From: Bacillota bacterium
Lineage (GTDB): Bacteria > Bacillota > Clostridia > Acetivibrionales > DSM-1351
Assembly: GCA_023431385.1 (NCBI GenBank)
Contig: JAEYWA010000045.1
Span: 1-44,141, forward strand
Direction of reading: 5' to 3'
Length of the DNA: 44,141 nucleotides
The position numbers and the translations under genes are program-made. Position 1 is the first letter of the stretch. Each line of letters opens with the position of its first letter. The notes beneath the pieces are model-generated. The model was not told where the DNA came from, ran no database searches, and saw only the letters and a list, made by a program, of their open reading frames with translations. Of this stretch, positions 15,480-24,952 are shown piece by piece.

Positions 15480-17786
15480 TTAACCTTTCCAAACGTCAGG
15501 TACTGAAATTTTCAAGTCTTCTCCGCTTATAACATACTCAAATTCATATATTTTTACATTCACTTTTACACTGTTAGTGCTTCTTATGATTACATTTTGT
15601 TTATTAACTTTTACCTCCAGAACGCTCCCCCTGTAAAACACCCTGAAACTATATGTCTTCCAAGCAGAGGGTATTGAAGGGTTAAGCACAAGCATATCTC
15701 CATCAGAACGCATACCACCAAAGCCGTATACAATATTAACCCATGCAGCAGCTATGGAAGTAGTATGTAAGCCCTCTCTTGTGTTTCGGTTGTAGTTGTC
15801 CAGATCCATTCGGGTTGCATAACTGAAAAATTCAAAGGCCTCCGTGTGATTCCCAAGTTCCGAGGCCAGAACCGAGTGTACCGACGGTGATAGAGAGGAC
15901 TCATGGATGCACCTAGGCTCATAAAATTCATAGTTTATCTTTTTAGCCTTATGTGAAAATTCCTGATTATATAGAAACATAAACATTAATACATCAGGCT
16001 GCTTTATCATGTCGTTCCGGTATATTCTGTCATAGGACCAGCTATGATAAAGGGGAAAGTCTGTTACAGGTATGGATTTGATATCTACATGTGGCAAATC
16101 AAAGTAGCCCTCATGTTGTTCATATATTCCGGTGCTCTCCTCAAGAGGAATTCTCATATTCAAAGCCATTTGGCTCCAGTCTTTGGGTTCATCTTCTTTC
16201 AGCCCAAGCTTTTGGACCAGCTCCGAATATATCTTAGGCTTTTCGCTTTTAACTTCCGCTAACGTTTCAATAGTGTATTCAAATGTCTTTTTGGACATGT
16301 AATTGGTATAGCAGTTATTATTCACCATCATCTGGAATTCGTCAGGGCCCATGACACCGTAGTAACCGAATTTTCCTGTCCTTTGGCTCCACTGGCCTCT
16401 TGTAGCAAGGAAACGGCATATTTGCACCAGCATTTCAAGACCCTTCTCATATAAGAAGGACTTATCCTCAGAGATTCTGGCATAATGTCTTATTCCGTAG
16501 GCCACTGCTGTGCTGGGCTGTAATTGAAGACTAGCATGCTGCCATAGTGTACAGCTCTCTGTTCCATCCAGTGTGGCTACTGGATAGCAAGCCCCCTCAC
16601 AATCCAAAGCGAGAGCACGTTCAATGGCCTGGGGAAGTTTATTATATCGGTATTCCAACAGATTACGGGCGGCCGTTGGATTATTAAATAGATAAAATGG
16701 AAGACAATATGTCTCTGTATCCCAAAAAGCATTTCCTCCATACGCCTCTCCTGTCAGTCCTTTAGCTCCTATATTCAAGTCCGGGTCCTCTCCGTGGTAG
16801 GTCTGATGCATTTGAAAAATGCAATACCTTATTCCCTGCTGGTTGTCAGGATCACCCTCTATAGATATATCAAAAGTGTTCCAGATATTTTCCCAATACT
16901 GTTTATTTTCTAAAAGGACTTCATCAAATTTTCTATTGCAGTAATTGCTTGCTAACTCTACCCCTTCAGACCATACACTTTCTATGTCATTAGCTGTATC
17001 TTTTTCTGAGTGCAGAACAGCCATTTTCTCAAAGGAAGCCTTGGTATCTCGGGTCAAATTCAGGCTAAACTCCAACCAGTTTATTTTTCCATTGTCAATA
17101 TATTTAAAGTCCAGTGGCTGTTCACAATGTATTTTGAAGCCGCTATATACAATTTGTCCGATTGCTTCAGTGCTTCCGAGACTTCCAGAAATCCCATCGT
17201 AAATTCCATGTTTAAGACAATTCCAAAAGTTTCTCTTCATAGCTTCGTGTATTGATGAAAAGTCAAGTCCGGTTTTAATTTTAATTTTTCCGGAGAAATT
17301 CACAGGTTCAAAGGAAATTCTCTGGCAGCCCAGTTTAGGTGTTATCATGCTTAGAAATCTGGTTAACTCAATCTTTATTTGCTTTCCTGTTTTTGTACAC
17401 CATAAAAACTCTCTTGTTAGAACGCCCGTTTTCATATCCAGCTTTCTTTTGAAGTTGCTTATATTACAACGGGCGATATCTAGCTCCTCATCGTCCAGCT
17501 TTATTCGTGTATAAAGCCAGTCCACACTATTCACCATAAAGGTTCCACGATTTGAAATTCCCTTGTAAGCGGATTTTTCAGTTATATTCTCTTCAAATAC
17601 CCCATTAAGGTAGCTTCCCAGCAGCTTATCTCCACTGTAGCCCTCCTCAAAATATCCGCGGACTCCAATATATTCATTTCCGAGAGAAAAGATTGACTCG
17701 GACACACGGCCGTATTCCGGGTTAAAGCCATCTTCGATTACTTCCCATGGACTTACTTTGAAGTATTTATCTGCAAATTTTCCCAT
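15480..17786 (-). CDS. GH65 alpha-glucoside phosphorylase (maltose/kojibiose/nigerose phosphorylase family)
   Basis: A 768-residue cytosolic inverting phosphorylase. N-terminal sheet domain (SIFSLGNEYIGVRGYFEEGY), then an (alpha/alpha)6 barrel with LTGEAYGGNAFWDTETYCLP and general acid Glu483 in VMGPDEFQMMVNNNCYTNY, phosphate site in REGLHTTSIAAAW, then a C-terminal sheet domain. It splits an alpha-linked glucose disaccharide with phosphate to beta-glucose-1-phosphate. The GPDEFQ variant (Gln where maltose phosphorylases usually have His) argues against assigning maltose; linkage is undetermined. GGAGG precedes the ATG. Neighbours are the transporter upstream and pgmB downstream. Confidence 0.92.
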   Translation of the reverse strand: MGKFADKYFKVSPWEVIEDGFNPEYGRVSESIFSLGNEYIGVRGYFEEGYSGDKLLGSYLNGVFEENITEKSAYKGISNRGTFMVNSVDWLYTRIKLDDEELDIARCNISNFKRKLDMKTGVLTREFLWCTKTGKQIKIELTRFLSMITPKLGCQRISFEPVNFSGKIKIKTGLDFSSIHEAMKRNFWNCLKHGIYDGISGSLGSTEAIGQIVYSGFKIHCEQPLDFKYIDNGKINWLEFSLNLTRDTKASFEKMAVLHSEKDTANDIESVWSEGVELASNYCNRKFDEVLLENKQYWENIWNTFDISIEGDPDNQQGIRYCIFQMHQTYHGEDPDLNIGAKGLTGEAYGGNAFWDTETYCLPFYLFNNPTAARNLLEYRYNKLPQAIERALALDCEGACYPVATLDGTESCTLWQHASLQLQPSTAVAYGIRHYARISEDKSFLYEKGLEMLVQICRFLATRGQWSQRTGKFGYYGVMGPDEFQMMVNNNCYTNYMSKKTFEYTIETLAEVKSEKPKIYSELVQKLGLKEDEPKDWSQMALNMRIPLEESTGIYEQHEGYFDLPHVDIKSIPVTDFPLYHSWSYDRIYRNDMIKQPDVLMFMFLYNQEFSHKAKKINYEFYEPRCIHESSLSPSVHSVLASELGNHTEAFEFFSYATRMDLDNYNRNTREGLHTTSIAAAWVNIVYGFGGMRSDGDMLVLNPSIPSAWKTYSFRVFYRGSVLEVKVNKQNVIIRSTNSVKVNVKIYEFEYVISGEDLKISVPDVWKG

Positions 17787-17844
17787 ACAACCTCCAATAT
17801 ATTGCTTTAAAAATATTTAAGCTATTTACTTTATTTAACGAAAG

Positions 17845-17880
17845 AAGGTTGACACAGAACAAGCTGTGCCAACCAACCTT
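17845..17880 (-). terminator. hairpin between binding-protein gene and GH65 gene
   Basis: Minus strand: AAGGTTGGTTGGCACAG, short loop, CTGTGTCAACCTT, then CTTTCG. An imperfect stem of about 12 pairs lies just past the binding-protein stop. With only a weak T-tract it may be a partial terminator or an mRNA-stabilising hairpin that sets a higher level of the binding protein than of the enzyme. Confidence 0.5.
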
Positions 17881-17897
17881 CCAGTTCATAGTATTAA

Positions 17898-19469
17898 TTA
17901 TTTCTTTTTAACCGTCAGGAATGCATCCAGCTGTTTCTGCTTTTCTGCAATAATCTTATCTGAGCCAGCTGCTTTCAGTGCTGCAATGAATTTAGGCACC
18001 GCTACCTCAGGGTCAATTGATCCAGTGTTGATAGCCCCGGTGTACTGGTTGATTACATTATTAACTGCAGCAACCTCATTTTTAACAGGTTCGGCGTTAA
18101 AGCTGAAGCCAAGAGCCAATGATCTGTCAGCACTGTCATTAAAGGTCTTGTACTGTGCATAAATATCTTTTTCATCAGTATCCCACAGATAGTTAAGAGT
18201 GATATCTCCCATCAGCCAGCTCATATTCAGGTTATAATCTGAATTTTGAGCAGTTATTCCGTCTGGGTATTTAATCGTATTGTCATCAACCTTTACATAA
18301 TCTTGGCCTTCAATACCCCAGTTTAACAGGTTAACAAGGTATTTATCCTTATGAAGCATATTTGCAAACATTACTGAACGTGCCGGATCGTCTGCACTTG
18401 TTGGGACTGCCAACAATGCACTAACAGCATCACCGGTAGTCATAAATGGTTTGCCCATTGGGAAGTACACAACCTCCTTACCGCACTGACGGCTTTCCTG
18501 AGCTGCTATGCCAGGCTTTCCTGACTGGTTGTAACCGGCAGCTTTGCCTGCTTTTAAAGCATTGAAAGTCATTTCAGTTGTTGATGAAGCATTTTTGTTA
18601 ATATAACCTTTTGTATACCATTCTCTCATCAGCTTGGCTGCTGCCATGAAGTCGGGTTGTTCAAATGAGTTAACAACCTTGGGTTCAGTAGCACCTCTGG
18701 GTATTACTCCAACCGAACCGCCTAGGCTATCATAAGCATTTGTATCCATCATACCAACCAATGGTGAATCGGCAGATCTGGCCTGGATTGGAACCATGCC
18801 CGGTTCACCATTCTTAATTTGCTCAAGGTAAGGAGTTAAATCACTCCAGGTTTTAATCTTATCAGGTGTCATACCGTATTTATCTGCAACTTTCTTATCA
18901 AAAACCATACCTTTGACAGCTGCCCATTCCTTATAACCTGTCAATCCATAGGCCTTACCGTTTATGTAGCCTGCTTCTCTAACGTCTTGTGGGACCGTCT
19001 GCAGATACTCAGGAGCGTATTGTGTAAGTAAATCATCAAGAGGCAGAAGTGATCCTCTTGCCACCCACTGGGATTCAAACATCCATGATGCTGTAAAAAT
19101 TAGGTCCATCTTCTCGTTTGCCGCCATCATAAGGTTGATCTGTCTGTCGTAGTTACCCCACTGAATTGGGCGATATTCCAAAGTTGCATTAATTTTTTCA
19201 GTCAAATATTTACTTGCCGCTTCGTTTACAGCAGCTAAATTCTTTGGAGTTTCACCCATTGTAAGGAATAGTAATTTAACCGGCTTTAAAGTTTTTGGGT
19301 CAATTGAACCCGAATCTGATGCAGCGCTTGCATCAACAGCGGTAGATGATACAGTCGCAGAAGAAGCTGCATTTGAATCCGATGCAGTTGATGAACTACC
19401 GCATCCGGTTAAGGCCGTTGTAATGCCAATTAAAACCGCCAATATTAAACTGCCAATCTTTCTTTTCAT
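17898..19469 (-). CDS. ABC transporter extracellular sugar-binding lipoprotein
   Basis: A 523-residue secreted lipoprotein: MKRKIGSLILAVLIGITTA signal peptide with lipobox LTGC, a Ser/Ala-rich linker, then a family 1 solute-binding fold of the large LplA/YtcQ type (PVKLLFLTMGETPKNLAAVN; YLTEKINATLEYRPIQWGNY; LIFTASWMFESQWVARGSLL). GGAGGG precedes the ATG. It follows the two permease genes in one operon and leads into the GH65 phosphorylase, so it should capture an alpha-glucoside outside the cell and hand it to the permeases. Confidence 0.92.
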   Translation of the reverse strand: MKRKIGSLILAVLIGITTALTGCGSSSTASDSNAASSATVSSTAVDASAASDSGSIDPKTLKPVKLLFLTMGETPKNLAAVNEAASKYLTEKINATLEYRPIQWGNYDRQINLMMAANEKMDLIFTASWMFESQWVARGSLLPLDDLLTQYAPEYLQTVPQDVREAGYINGKAYGLTGYKEWAAVKGMVFDKKVADKYGMTPDKIKTWSDLTPYLEQIKNGEPGMVPIQARSADSPLVGMMDTNAYDSLGGSVGVIPRGATEPKVVNSFEQPDFMAAAKLMREWYTKGYINKNASSTTEMTFNALKAGKAAGYNQSGKPGIAAQESRQCGKEVVYFPMGKPFMTTGDAVSALLAVPTSADDPARSVMFANMLHKDKYLVNLLNWGIEGQDYVKVDDNTIKYPDGITAQNSDYNLNMSWLMGDITLNYLWDTDEKDIYAQYKTFNDSADRSLALGFSFNAEPVKNEVAAVNNVINQYTGAINTGSIDPEVAVPKFIAALKAAGSDKIIAEKQKQLDAFLTVKKK

Positions 19470-19516
19470 TATATACCCTCCATATAAACTATATTAATAA
19501 TCAGGTATTCCCTGTA

Positions 19517-20392
19517 TTATCCCTTTACTGCACCGATAGTCAATCCCTTTACAAAGTATTTCTGGAAGAATGGGTATGCAAATATTATTGGTCCCACTGC
19601 AATTACAGCCATGGCCATTCTTGAGCTTTCCTGCGGAACAGTAGCCAGTGAGGCAGCGGCGTTACTGCTGCGGTTTTGAGACAGAAACTGTATATTAAGC
19701 AATATACTTTGCAAAAGATACTGTATACTGTAATTTGTAGGTTTTATCTGAAAAATCATACTGTTGAACCAATCATTCCAATAGCCCAGGGTCGCAAACA
19801 AGCCAATGGTTGCATATACCGGTTTTGAAAGTGGTATCACTATTTGAGCGAATATTCTTAACTCACCGGCGCCGTCTATATTGGCTGCTTCTAAAAGTTC
19901 CTGGGGTATGGTATTTGCAAAAAATGTTCTCATTATAAGAACATTAAAGCCGTTCAACAATAATCCCGGAACAATTAGAGCCCATATATTATCACTGAAA
20001 TGCAGATAACTTTTCATAACAATATACCAGGGCACCAACCCCCCGTTAAAAAGGATGGTAAACACCACAAAGAAGGTAAAGAATTTTCTGAACGGAAGCG
20101 TTTTCCTTGAAATTGGATATGCGAGCATTGAGGTAATAGCCATACAAATAATAGTTCCGATAATAGTTGAAAAAATGGTGTTGCTGTAAGTCTTGAACAA
20201 AAGATGTGGGTCCTTGAACACGTAGTCATAAGCGCTTAAAGAAAATTCATGCGGAAAAAACGAATATCCGTATTTAGCTATTGAATCTTCACTGGTGAAG
20301 GATATTATTACAACTAATAGAATTGGGATAATGGCTGCTGATGAACATAATATAAATATTGTGTGTATAAACCAATGAGTTCCTTTTTTCAT
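19517..20392 (-). CDS. carbohydrate ABC transporter permease (LplC/YtcP type)
   Basis: A 291-residue membrane protein with six predicted helices. The EAA loop that docks the ATPase is visible as ELLEAANIDGAGELRIFAQI followed by VIPLSKPVY. The frame opens 18 codons further up, but AAGGAGGG before the ATG at 20392 decides the start. It ends with the usual YFVKGLTIGAVKG. Pairs with the LplB-type permease 13 bases upstream. Confidence 0.93.
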   Translation of the reverse strand: MKKGTHWFIHTIFILCSSAAIIPILLVVIISFTSEDSIAKYGYSFFPHEFSLSAYDYVFKDPHLLFKTYSNTIFSTIIGTIICMAITSMLAYPISRKTLPFRKFFTFFVVFTILFNGGLVPWYIVMKSYLHFSDNIWALIVPGLLLNGFNVLIMRTFFANTIPQELLEAANIDGAGELRIFAQIVIPLSKPVYATIGLFATLGYWNDWFNSMIFQIKPTNYSIQYLLQSILLNIQFLSQNRSSNAAASLATVPQESSRMAMAVIAVGPIIFAYPFFQKYFVKGLTIGAVKG

Positions 20393-20405
20393 ATTATAAC
20401 CCTCC

Positions 20406-21371
20406 TTAGAATAGTGCATTTTCTGGACTGATCTTACGTACGGCAAGATTTGCGCTCAGAACCAATATAAATCCGACTACCGATTGATAAAAGCCTGCCG
20501 CTGATGACATTCCCACGTCTCCCATTGTTATCAGACTTGTAAAAACATAGGTATCTATAACATTTGACACGGGCTGCAACGTTCCGGATTGCATGGGGAG
20601 TTGATAGAAAAGACCAAAATCAGAATAGAAAATCCTGCCGATTGCAAGTATAGTCATTATAACCATCACAGGAACCAATAACGGAATGGTTATGCTCTTA
20701 ATCTGTTGCCATTTTGTTGCACCGTCAATGGTTGCTGCTTCGTAATACTCGGTATCAATGCTTGTCATTGCTGATATGTAGACTATACTGTTGAAGCCGA
20801 CATTTTTCCATGCATTGGTTATAATAAATATATACGGCCAATACTTAGGTTCCAGATACCAATCTACCCCTTGAACGCCTAAAGCTTTTAGTAAATGCAT
20901 ATTGACAAACCCCGAGGTTGGATTTAGCAATGCATAAACCAGATAGGCCACAATTACCGCTGATAAAAAGTAAGGGAGTAGAACGGCACTTTGATAGAAT
21001 CTTCTGCTAATGTTACTTTTTACTTCATTCAATATAATAGCCATCGCTACTGCAAGTACTAAATTTACAGTGATGAACACAATATTATAGCCAAGAGTGT
21101 TACGGGTCATTATAAATGCATCTGTGGTAGTAAACAAATACTTGAAATTCTCAAAACCGGACCACTCGCTTTTAATAATTCCTAGGCCGTAATTATATTT
21201 TTTGAATGCAATTATAATACCAAACATGGGGATATAATTGTTGATCAGCAAGTATATGACCCCAGGAAGCATTAATAAATATAGAGCCTTATGCTTTAGT
21301 ACCGCAGTCCACAGTCTCTGTTTATTTCCTAATCCAACTGACTTGCTATCTACTTTGACAATAGTATTCAT
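20406..21371 (-). CDS. carbohydrate ABC transporter permease (LplB/YtcO type)
   Basis: A 321-residue membrane protein, first gene of the transport-phosphorylase operon. Helices begin at about residue 30 (ALYLLMLPGVIYLLINNYIP); the EAA loop is EYYEAATIDGATKWQQIKSI followed by TIPLLVPVM. CAGGAG precedes the ATG. No ATP-binding subunit is encoded anywhere in the window, so a shared MsmK-like ATPase elsewhere must energise the pair, as is common for this subclass. Confidence 0.93.
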   Translation of the reverse strand: MNTIVKVDSKSVGLGNKQRLWTAVLKHKALYLLMLPGVIYLLINNYIPMFGIIIAFKKYNYGLGIIKSEWSGFENFKYLFTTTDAFIMTRNTLGYNIVFITVNLVLAVAMAIILNEVKSNISRRFYQSAVLLPYFLSAVIVAYLVYALLNPTSGFVNMHLLKALGVQGVDWYLEPKYWPYIFIITNAWKNVGFNSIVYISAMTSIDTEYYEAATIDGATKWQQIKSITIPLLVPVMVIMTILAIGRIFYSDFGLFYQLPMQSGTLQPVSNVIDTYVFTSLITMGDVGMSSAAGFYQSVVGFILVLSANLAVRKISPENALF

Positions 21372-21426
21372 TGAAATATCTCCTGTGAATTCAAATATGA
21401 CTGGTAAGTTTGGAATCTATGCCTGT

Positions 21427-21432
21427 ATTATA
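21427..21432 (-). promoter_or_regulatory. -10 element of the transport/phosphorylase operon
   Basis: On the minus strand a perfect TATAAT lies 56 bases before the first permease start, but no good -35 is found at 16-18 bases. A strong -10 without a -35 is typical for promoters that need an activator, which fits the YesN-type regulator encoded just upstream. Confidence 0.45.
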
Positions 21433-21530
21433 ATCCATCCGGCAAAGACGGCTCTACCAACCTGGTGACATAATATACAACAATTGTGACCTCTTTTTGA
21501 ATAAACAATTTGTATAAATGTAATAAAAAA

Positions 21531-21554
21531 CCACCGAACTTCTTAATCCGGTGG
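21531..21554 (-). terminator. rho-independent terminator after the response regulator
   Basis: Minus strand: CCACCG, 12-base loop, CGGTGG, then TTTTTTATTAC. It separates the two-component genes from the transport operon, so the two units are transcribed separately. Confidence 0.8.
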
Positions 21555-21592
21555 GCCTCCAACTCAGCTTTTCATTATTAATACTAACAAAA

Positions 21593-22672
21593 TCACCTAT
21601 TTGAGTTATTACTGTTTTTATATTTTTTCCGATACTCCAGAGGGGTAAGATTGTACACTTTTTTAAACATCTTAGCAAAATAGGAAAAATTATCGTAGCA
21701 TAGCCGGTTGGCAATTCCGTATATTGGCATGTCTGATTCTGTAATCAGAACTTTGGCTAATTTCATACGTTCCTGCAAAATGTAGTCTGATAAAGACATA
21801 CCTGTTTGCTTATGAAACAGCCTGGACAGATAGGATTCATTCAAATGAACGTATTCAGATAATTCATCACGGGTCAGCTTTCTGTTGAGATTTTGCTGAA
21901 TATATTTTTGGAGTTCATAAACTATCCTGTTTTTCTGAATTTCACCAGTACTATTTGAAGAGTCAGTACATACAATCTTAACAATACTCTCCATCCAATG
22001 TTTAAACTGCTCATTTGTACAGGTTATCACATGGTCTTCCCTACTCAATTCCAGGCTGTTCAGATCGTCCAGAGGCAAACCCCTTTTTTTCAAGGCAAAT
22101 ACAGCAGTCTGTAAAATATTCTGATAGATTTTAATTAATGTCCCTTTATCATTTTTTTCACCAACGATCCAGTTCATAGTTTGTTTAATCAGTGTGTCAG
22201 TCTCTTCTGGATCTCCTGTTACCAAAAGACTTTTCCATTGTTCTTCAATATTATAGTATAGCTTAAAGCTTTCCATTCTCTCAAGATTATTCCGTTCCTT
22301 TACCAGTCTAGCAAAGTTTTTACTCAGAACTTCTTCCATCTCTCCATATATTACTGGCTTTAGCAAATAGTCGCAGCTGCCAAGCTGAAGCGCTTTACGA
22401 ACGTAATTGAAATCAGTATGGCAGGTCAGGAAAACAGCTTCAAGCTCCGGGTAATTTTCCTTGGCCCACTCCAATAGTTCAAGCCCGTTTTCCTCAGGCA
22501 TATTTATATCGCATATTATTAAATCAATTGAATTTCTTTCAAGGATTTTCTTTGCTTCCCTTGCATTAAATGCTTCGTATACTTCCGAGACATCAAGCCC
22601 TCTCCAATTTATACCGGAAACAATTCCCTTGACTGCATAAATCTCATCATCAACCACTAAAACACGGAACAT
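21593..22672 (-). CDS. YesN-type AraC response regulator
   Basis: A 359-residue DNA-binding regulator. The N-terminal receiver domain has MFRVLVVDDEIYAVKGIV, phospho-acceptor Asp in IICDINMPEENGLELLEW, and Lys in YLLKPVIYGE. A middle helical linker leads to a C-terminal AraC double helix-turn-helix (LTRDELSEYVHLNESYLSRL; IYGIANRLCYDNFSYFAKMF; YNLTPLEYRKKY). GGAGG precedes the ATG. It follows the YesM-type kinase gene and probably activates the sugar transport/phosphorylase operon just downstream. Confidence 0.93.
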   Translation of the reverse strand: MFRVLVVDDEIYAVKGIVSGINWRGLDVSEVYEAFNAREAKKILERNSIDLIICDINMPEENGLELLEWAKENYPELEAVFLTCHTDFNYVRKALQLGSCDYLLKPVIYGEMEEVLSKNFARLVKERNNLERMESFKLYYNIEEQWKSLLVTGDPEETDTLIKQTMNWIVGEKNDKGTLIKIYQNILQTAVFALKKRGLPLDDLNSLELSREDHVITCTNEQFKHWMESIVKIVCTDSSNSTGEIQKNRIVYELQKYIQQNLNRKLTRDELSEYVHLNESYLSRLFHKQTGMSLSDYILQERMKLAKVLITESDMPIYGIANRLCYDNFSYFAKMFKKVYNLTPLEYRKKYKNSNNSNR

Positions 22673-22768
22673 ATTAACCTCCAGGAGCCACGCAAAGGCT
22701 ACATAAGTAATGAGAAAACTTATCCTTTGTCGCTGTAATGCGAATAAAAGGATTAATTAGCTATATGC

Positions 22769-24541
22769 TTATTCAGATAACGGTAATGTCATCTCTACAG
22801 TTGCTCCACCCTGCGGATTATTATTAAAGGAAAAATCTACTTGAGTATGGTAATACAATTGACAGCGGCGATGAACATTCCAAATTCCTATATGTTTATC
22901 AAAAATTTTGCTGAAATAGTCACTAGACTGTAGCTCAGATAATATTTCAGAAGAAAACCCTTTCCCATTATCTTCAATTGTTATTGAGATATACTTCCCG
23001 TCTTTATCATTATTCAATGCTGCTACAACCTTAATATTAAATATTGAATCCTCTTTGTAGCTAAAACCATGTTCCATGGAATTTTCTACAAAAGGCTGTA
23101 AAATAAATGCAGGTACTAATATTGAATCAAGTTCCTCCTGAATTTCAATGTTGTAATCAAGAGCTTTGGGAAACCTGATTTTCTGAATACTGAGATAGTT
23201 TCTAATATGCTCCAGTTCCTCAGCTAGTGTGACAAGCGTGCGGTTTGTCCGCATCATAAACCTTAAATAACGTACCATATGAAGTGTAAGCTGCTTTACC
23301 AGTTCTGTTTCCTTGACCTGTGCAAGAGAATAAACCAAGTTAAGACAATTGGCAAAAAAGTGCGGATAAATCTGAGCCTGTAATTCTTTCAGCTCTGCCC
23401 GTTTTACTCTGAGCTGTTCTTCATAGATACCATTTTTTAGATACTGTACCTGATGTGCCATATTATTAAAAGCATTATTTATCGAGTCAAATTCAGACAA
23501 ATTTGAAGATTCAATTCGCACAGAGAGATCTCCAGCTTCAATTTTCCCCATTCCCCGTATCAACTTTTTTACAGGAAGAGCGATAACTCTCTGTAAATAA
23601 ATTAAGAAAATAACAAGAAATATTGCTGCAATAAATGGGGTTACGTATACCAGACTCTGAAAAACCGTAAGCTTATCAACAAGTGAATTAACTGGCAGAA
23701 TAACCACCAGATATAAGTCAGATATGTCGGAATGAATACTTACTGTCATTGATTCTGAGCCGTCATTATTATCCCTTAATATCCCATAGGGTTTGCTTTT
23801 ATCTGTTAAAGCCGTTTTAAGCATACTTGTACTATAGCTTCTTATCGGATTCTTGGTGGTGTTTTCAAGTATAATGCCTTCCGGAGATACAAACATCACC
23901 TGGGATTTATCACCAAATTCCAGGAATCCAAGGGGCTGAAGAAGTTGATCCAGATTTACCCAAATACCTATAAAGGTACCAAATCCTGTATCTGTAAGCC
24001 TAATAAGAAAATATTGTCCGTTAGTGTTGAAAAGCTGCCATTTAGCAATACATTTCCGTCGGGTATCGGCATTTTTAAGTAAGGTACCTAGTTTAACATT
24101 TATTTTGTCATATTCATTCTGATTTTTAGTAGCAAAAATTAATTCATCAGATACCTTATACAAAAATATTGCATTTGCATAATTATATTCAATGACATCT
24201 CTTTGGAATTTATCCAATAGCTTCAGGTTTGCAACAATATCATCCTCAGTTGTCGTTTTATTCTGGTTGATATAAATAATGTTCTGGTCCTGAAAAGCCA
24301 TACTGTGAAGGTATTTCGACATATCATTTAATATATTATCAACTTGATTGCTATGTATCTGAACTATACTTTGGTTTGATTTAGCAACTTGGTCACATAC
24401 CACCTGCATTGCGTACCAATTATTAAGAGTAAGCATAAGGAGAAGCAGTACGGTTATAAGAACAAATCCTGATATTATCTTAAATGTTAATGTAGAGGTT
24501 GAAAATGAGAAATAATGCTTCAAATTAAGTATATGAAACAC
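22769..24541 (-). CDS. YesM-type sensor histidine kinase
   Basis: About 590 residues: a membrane helix (FKIISGFVLITVLLLLMLTL), an extracellular sensor domain of about 240 residues, a second helix near 305, HAMP (ALPVKKLIRGMGKIEAGDLS), the His_kinase core with phospho-acceptor in QAQIYPHFFANCLNLVYSLA, and an ATPase domain (FILQPFVENSMEHGF; ITIEDNGKGFS). The usual PHFLYNTLN is PHFFANCLN here. The start is unclear: the first possible codon, GTG at 24541, touches GGAAGGAG; an ATA at 24532 is ideally spaced and TTG at 24526 is far. It probably senses the imported sugar, possibly with the binding protein. Confidence 0.9.
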   Translation of the reverse strand: MFHILNLKHYFSFSTSTLTFKIISGFVLITVLLLLMLTLNNWYAMQVVCDQVAKSNQSIVQIHSNQVDNILNDMSKYLHSMAFQDQNIIYINQNKTTTEDDIVANLKLLDKFQRDVIEYNYANAIFLYKVSDELIFATKNQNEYDKINVKLGTLLKNADTRRKCIAKWQLFNTNGQYFLIRLTDTGFGTFIGIWVNLDQLLQPLGFLEFGDKSQVMFVSPEGIILENTTKNPIRSYSTSMLKTALTDKSKPYGILRDNNDGSESMTVSIHSDISDLYLVVILPVNSLVDKLTVFQSLVYVTPFIAAIFLVIFLIYLQRVIALPVKKLIRGMGKIEAGDLSVRIESSNLSEFDSINNAFNNMAHQVQYLKNGIYEEQLRVKRAELKELQAQIYPHFFANCLNLVYSLAQVKETELVKQLTLHMVRYLRFMMRTNRTLVTLAEELEHIRNYLSIQKIRFPKALDYNIEIQEELDSILVPAFILQPFVENSMEHGFSYKEDSIFNIKVVAALNNDKDGKYISITIEDNGKGFSSEILSELQSSDYFSKIFDKHIGIWNVHRRCQLYYHTQVDFSFNNNPQGGATVEMTLPLSE

Positions 24542-24690
24542 TCCTTCCGGCGGTATAACGAGTTGTATTCAGTTATATAATTTATATTTACACGGTAGGA
24601 ATTCCAATTTTACCTAGCTATAAAATTATGTTACATTAGAAATATGGACATGTCAAACAGGTTGTCAAAAAGCTTAAAATAAACCATCTG

Positions 24691-24719
24691 TTGAATTAAG
24701 ATAAACTGTATGTTATATT
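24691..24719 (+). promoter_or_regulatory. promoter of the ABC-F leader
   Basis: -35 TTGAAT (24691-24696), 17-base spacer, -10 TATATT (24714-24719). Transcription would start near 24726, about 25 bases before the two-codon leader ORF. Confidence 0.6.
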
Positions 24720-24751
24720 ATTTTTACAAACATATGATTGGAGTTGAAAAA

Positions 24752-24760
24752 ATGAAGTAA
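24752..24760 (+). CDS. two-codon leader ORF (Met-Lys-stop)
   Basis: ATG AAG TAA is preceded by TTGGAG with a normal 8-base gap, so ribosomes should load here. An in-frame ATG at 24734 would give an 8-residue peptide (MIGVEKMK) but has no ribosome binding site. Leader ORFs of this kind stand upstream of many ABC-F and erm resistance genes, where an antibiotic-stalled ribosome changes RNA folding. The minimal length is unusual. Function is inferred from position and from the antiterminator downstream. Confidence 0.5.
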   Translation: MK

Positions 24761-24830
24761 TTTTTCTTGCTTATTTAAAAGCTGACAAATATCGGTGTGC
24801 TCACAGCCACTTGTTTTGTTGTGCTTATTT

Positions 24831-24941
24831 GCAAGAAAGTTAACTCATTCTGTTCACTCAATAGGTAATAGCAATATCCTCATCCTGCCTGTATTGGCTG
24901 GCTTTTACTGTATTTTGAGCTGCAAGAATAAACTTTCTTGC
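24831..24941 (+). promoter_or_regulatory. antiterminator pairing in the ABC-F leader
   Basis: GCAAGAAAGTT at 24831-24841 is perfectly complementary over 11 bases to AACTTTCTTGC at 24931-24941, the 3' arm of the terminator hairpin. Pairing of these two would prevent terminator formation. The 5' terminator arm (24919-24928) and the antiterminator strand share GCAAGAA, as expected for mutually exclusive structures. Confidence 0.7.
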
Positions 24942-24950
24942 AGCTTTTTT
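24919..24950 (+). terminator. attenuator terminator upstream of the ABC-F gene
   Basis: Stem GCTGCAAGAA (24919-24928) with TTCTTGCAGC (24935-24944), 6-base loop, directly followed by TTTTTT. A classical intrinsic terminator about 100 bases before the start of the gene it controls. Confidence 0.85.
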
Positions 24951-24952
24951 GA

